Source: Peptostreptococcaceae bacterium (GTDB lineage Bacteria > Bacillota > Clostridia > Peptostreptococcales > Peptostreptococcaceae). Taken from it: a stretch of DNA of 7,671 nt. Shown here piece by piece: positions 6,626-7,671 of the stretch (the first letter of the stretch is position 1; the number at the start of each line of letters is the position of its first letter). Under the pieces are notes generated by a model. It was not told the DNA's origin and did no database searches. It saw only the letters and a program-made list of their open reading frames with translations. The stretch is taken from contig JAFOOW010000006.1 of NCBI GenBank assembly GCA_017425305.1, positions 1 to 7,671 on the forward strand, written 5' to 3'. Both the position numbers and the translations under genes were made by a program.

Positions 6626-7558
6626 ATGAAAATATTATTTATGGGAACTCCAGAAATAGCAGTTCCTTGTTTACAAAAGATAATAGATGAAGGACATGAG
6701 GTATTAGGAGTTGTTACTCAACCAGATAAGCCAAAAGGTAGAGGGAATAAATTAGCAATGCCTCCAGTTAAAGAATTAGCTATAAAATATGATATACCAG
6801 TATATCAACCTGTTAAAGCTAGAGATGAGGAATTTGTAAAAGTTCTAGAAGAAATAAATCCAGAGCTAATAGTAGTTGTAGCATTTGGTCAAATATTACC
6901 TAAATCTATATTAGATATACCTAAGTATGGATGTGTAAATGTACACGTGTCATTATTACCTAAGTATAGAGGAGCAGCTCCAATAAACTGGGTTATAATA
7001 AATGGAGAAGAAAAAACAGGTGTAACTACAATGTATATGGATGAAGGTTTAGATACTGGAGATATCATACTAAAGAAAGAAATGTTACTTAATGATGAGA
7101 TTACAGCTGGAGAATTACATGATGAAATGATGGTCCATGGTTCAGAATTATTAAAAGAAACTATAGAACTTATAGCAAAAGGTGAAGCTCCAAGAGAAAA
7201 ACAAAATGATGAAGAAACTTGCTATGCACCTATAATGAAGAAAACTTTAGGTGATATAAAATGGAATAAGCCAGCAAAAGAAATTCACAACTTAATAAGA
7301 GGAGTTAATCCATGGCCTAGTGCTTATACTCAATATGAAGGTCAAACTATGAAAATATGGAAGACTAAAGTTTTAGATAAGACTAGTACAGAAACACCAG
7401 GAACTATACTATCAGTAAGTAAAGATGGTATAGAAGTAAGTACTAATGACAATGTTCTTTTAATAAAAGAGATTCAAATGTCAGGAAAGAAGAGAATGCT
7501 AGTATCAGAATATATAAAAGGAAATAGCATAGATGAAAAAATTGTACTAGGTGTTTAA
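6626..7558 (+). CDS. fmt: Methionyl-tRNA formyltransferase
   Basis: Fmt transfers a formyl group from 10-formyltetrahydrofolate to Met-tRNA(fMet), the initiator tRNA of bacterial translation. The protein has 310 residues, the normal length. The N-terminal Rossmann-type catalytic domain (about 1-205) starts with MKILFMGTPEIAVP, followed by VVTQPDKPKGRG (29-40). The active-site segment NVHVSLLPKYRGAAPI (105-120) contains the catalytic Asn105 and His107, and the DEGLDTGDI block (139-147) contains Asp143. The C-terminal tRNA-binding domain (about 206-310) shows the typical IRGVNPWPSAYT (224-235). The start matches the family N-terminus and has AGGAG (6614-6618) 7 bases upstream. Only one base separates the fmt stop from the next ATG, so the downstream gene is probably co-transcribed and translationally coupled. 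Confidence 0.97.
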   Translation: MKILFMGTPEIAVPCLQKIIDEGHEVLGVVTQPDKPKGRGNKLAMPPVKELAIKYDIPVYQPVKARDEEFVKVLEEINPELIVVVAFGQILPKSILDIPKYGCVNVHVSLLPKYRGAAPINWVIINGEEKTGVTTMYMDEGLDTGDIILKKEMLLNDEITAGELHDEMMVHGSELLKETIELIAKGEAPREKQNDEETCYAPIMKKTLGDIKWNKPAKEIHNLIRGVNPWPSAYTQYEGQTMKIWKTKVLDKTSTETPGTILSVSKDGIEVSTNDNVLLIKEIQMSGKKRMLVSEYIKGNSIDEKIVLGV

Positions 7559-7559
7559 T

Positions 7560-7671
7560 ATGATAAATCCACGTAAATATATGACAACAATAGGTTTTTT
7601 TATAGGAATATTAATGCTTATTTTAGTAGGTACAAATATATTTATTAGTAAACTAACAAATATTTTTTCTA
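7560..7671 (+). CDS. Membrane protein of unknown function, N-terminal fragment cut by the window edge
   Basis: An open frame starts with ATG one base after the fmt stop and runs to the right edge, giving 37 complete codons. It begins MINPRKYMTTIGFFIGILML and continues LILVGTNIFISKLTNIFS. After a short N-terminus with Arg5 and Lys6 there is one clear hydrophobic segment (about residues 10-29), probably a membrane anchor or uncleaved signal. A weak AGGTG (7549-7553) lies 6 bases before the ATG, inside fmt. ATG codon 8 (7581) is an alternative start but has no visible ribosome binding site. In some clostridial genomes a DUF116 membrane protein follows fmt, so that is a reasonable guess from position only. 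Too little sequence is present to name a family. Confidence 0.6.
   Translation, partial: MINPRKYMTTIGFFIGILMLILVGTNIFISKLTNIFS

Overview
The window looks like chromosomal DNA from a low-GC Gram-positive anaerobe of the class Clostridia. The DNA is strongly A/T-rich (near 30% G+C by eye). AGA and ATA codons dominate, and nearly every start has a strong GGAGG-type ribosome binding site. The gene order yicC-gmk-rpoZ-coaBC-priA-def-fmt is the conserved Firmicutes housekeeping cluster, and dapF beside yicC suggests a Clostridium or Peptostreptococcaceae-type genome. The genus is an inference. I see no tRNA, rRNA, insertion sequence, prophage gene or CRISPR array.

Layout: all genes are on the + strand. 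Block 1 (1-3569) holds the 3' part of a dapF-family epimerase gene, yicC, gmk, rpoZ and coaBC. Gaps are 3-4 bases, except for a 92-base A/T-rich gap before gmk that contains a perfect palindrome. Block 1 ends in a hairpin terminator whose stem includes the coaBC stop codon. Block 2 (3695 to the right edge) holds priA, def, fmt and the first 37 codons of a membrane protein cut by the window edge. Spacing in block 2 is 1-20 bases.

The genes serve core growth functions: lysine/peptidoglycan precursor synthesis (dapF), RNA turnover (yicC), GMP to GDP conversion (gmk), an RNA polymerase subunit (rpoZ), coenzyme A synthesis (coaBC), replication restart (priA), and the two ends of the N-formyl cycle of translation. 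In that cycle Fmt formylates initiator Met-tRNA and Def removes the formyl group from new proteins.

I do not see a new biological system here; this is an ordinary core region. The points worth a second look are modest. They are unusual residues in conserved motifs of PriA (DEFH instead of DEEH, and loss of usually conserved arginines), a substitution at a substrate-binding position of the DapF-like protein, the absence of remA from its usual place between yicC and gmk, and the palindrome found there instead.
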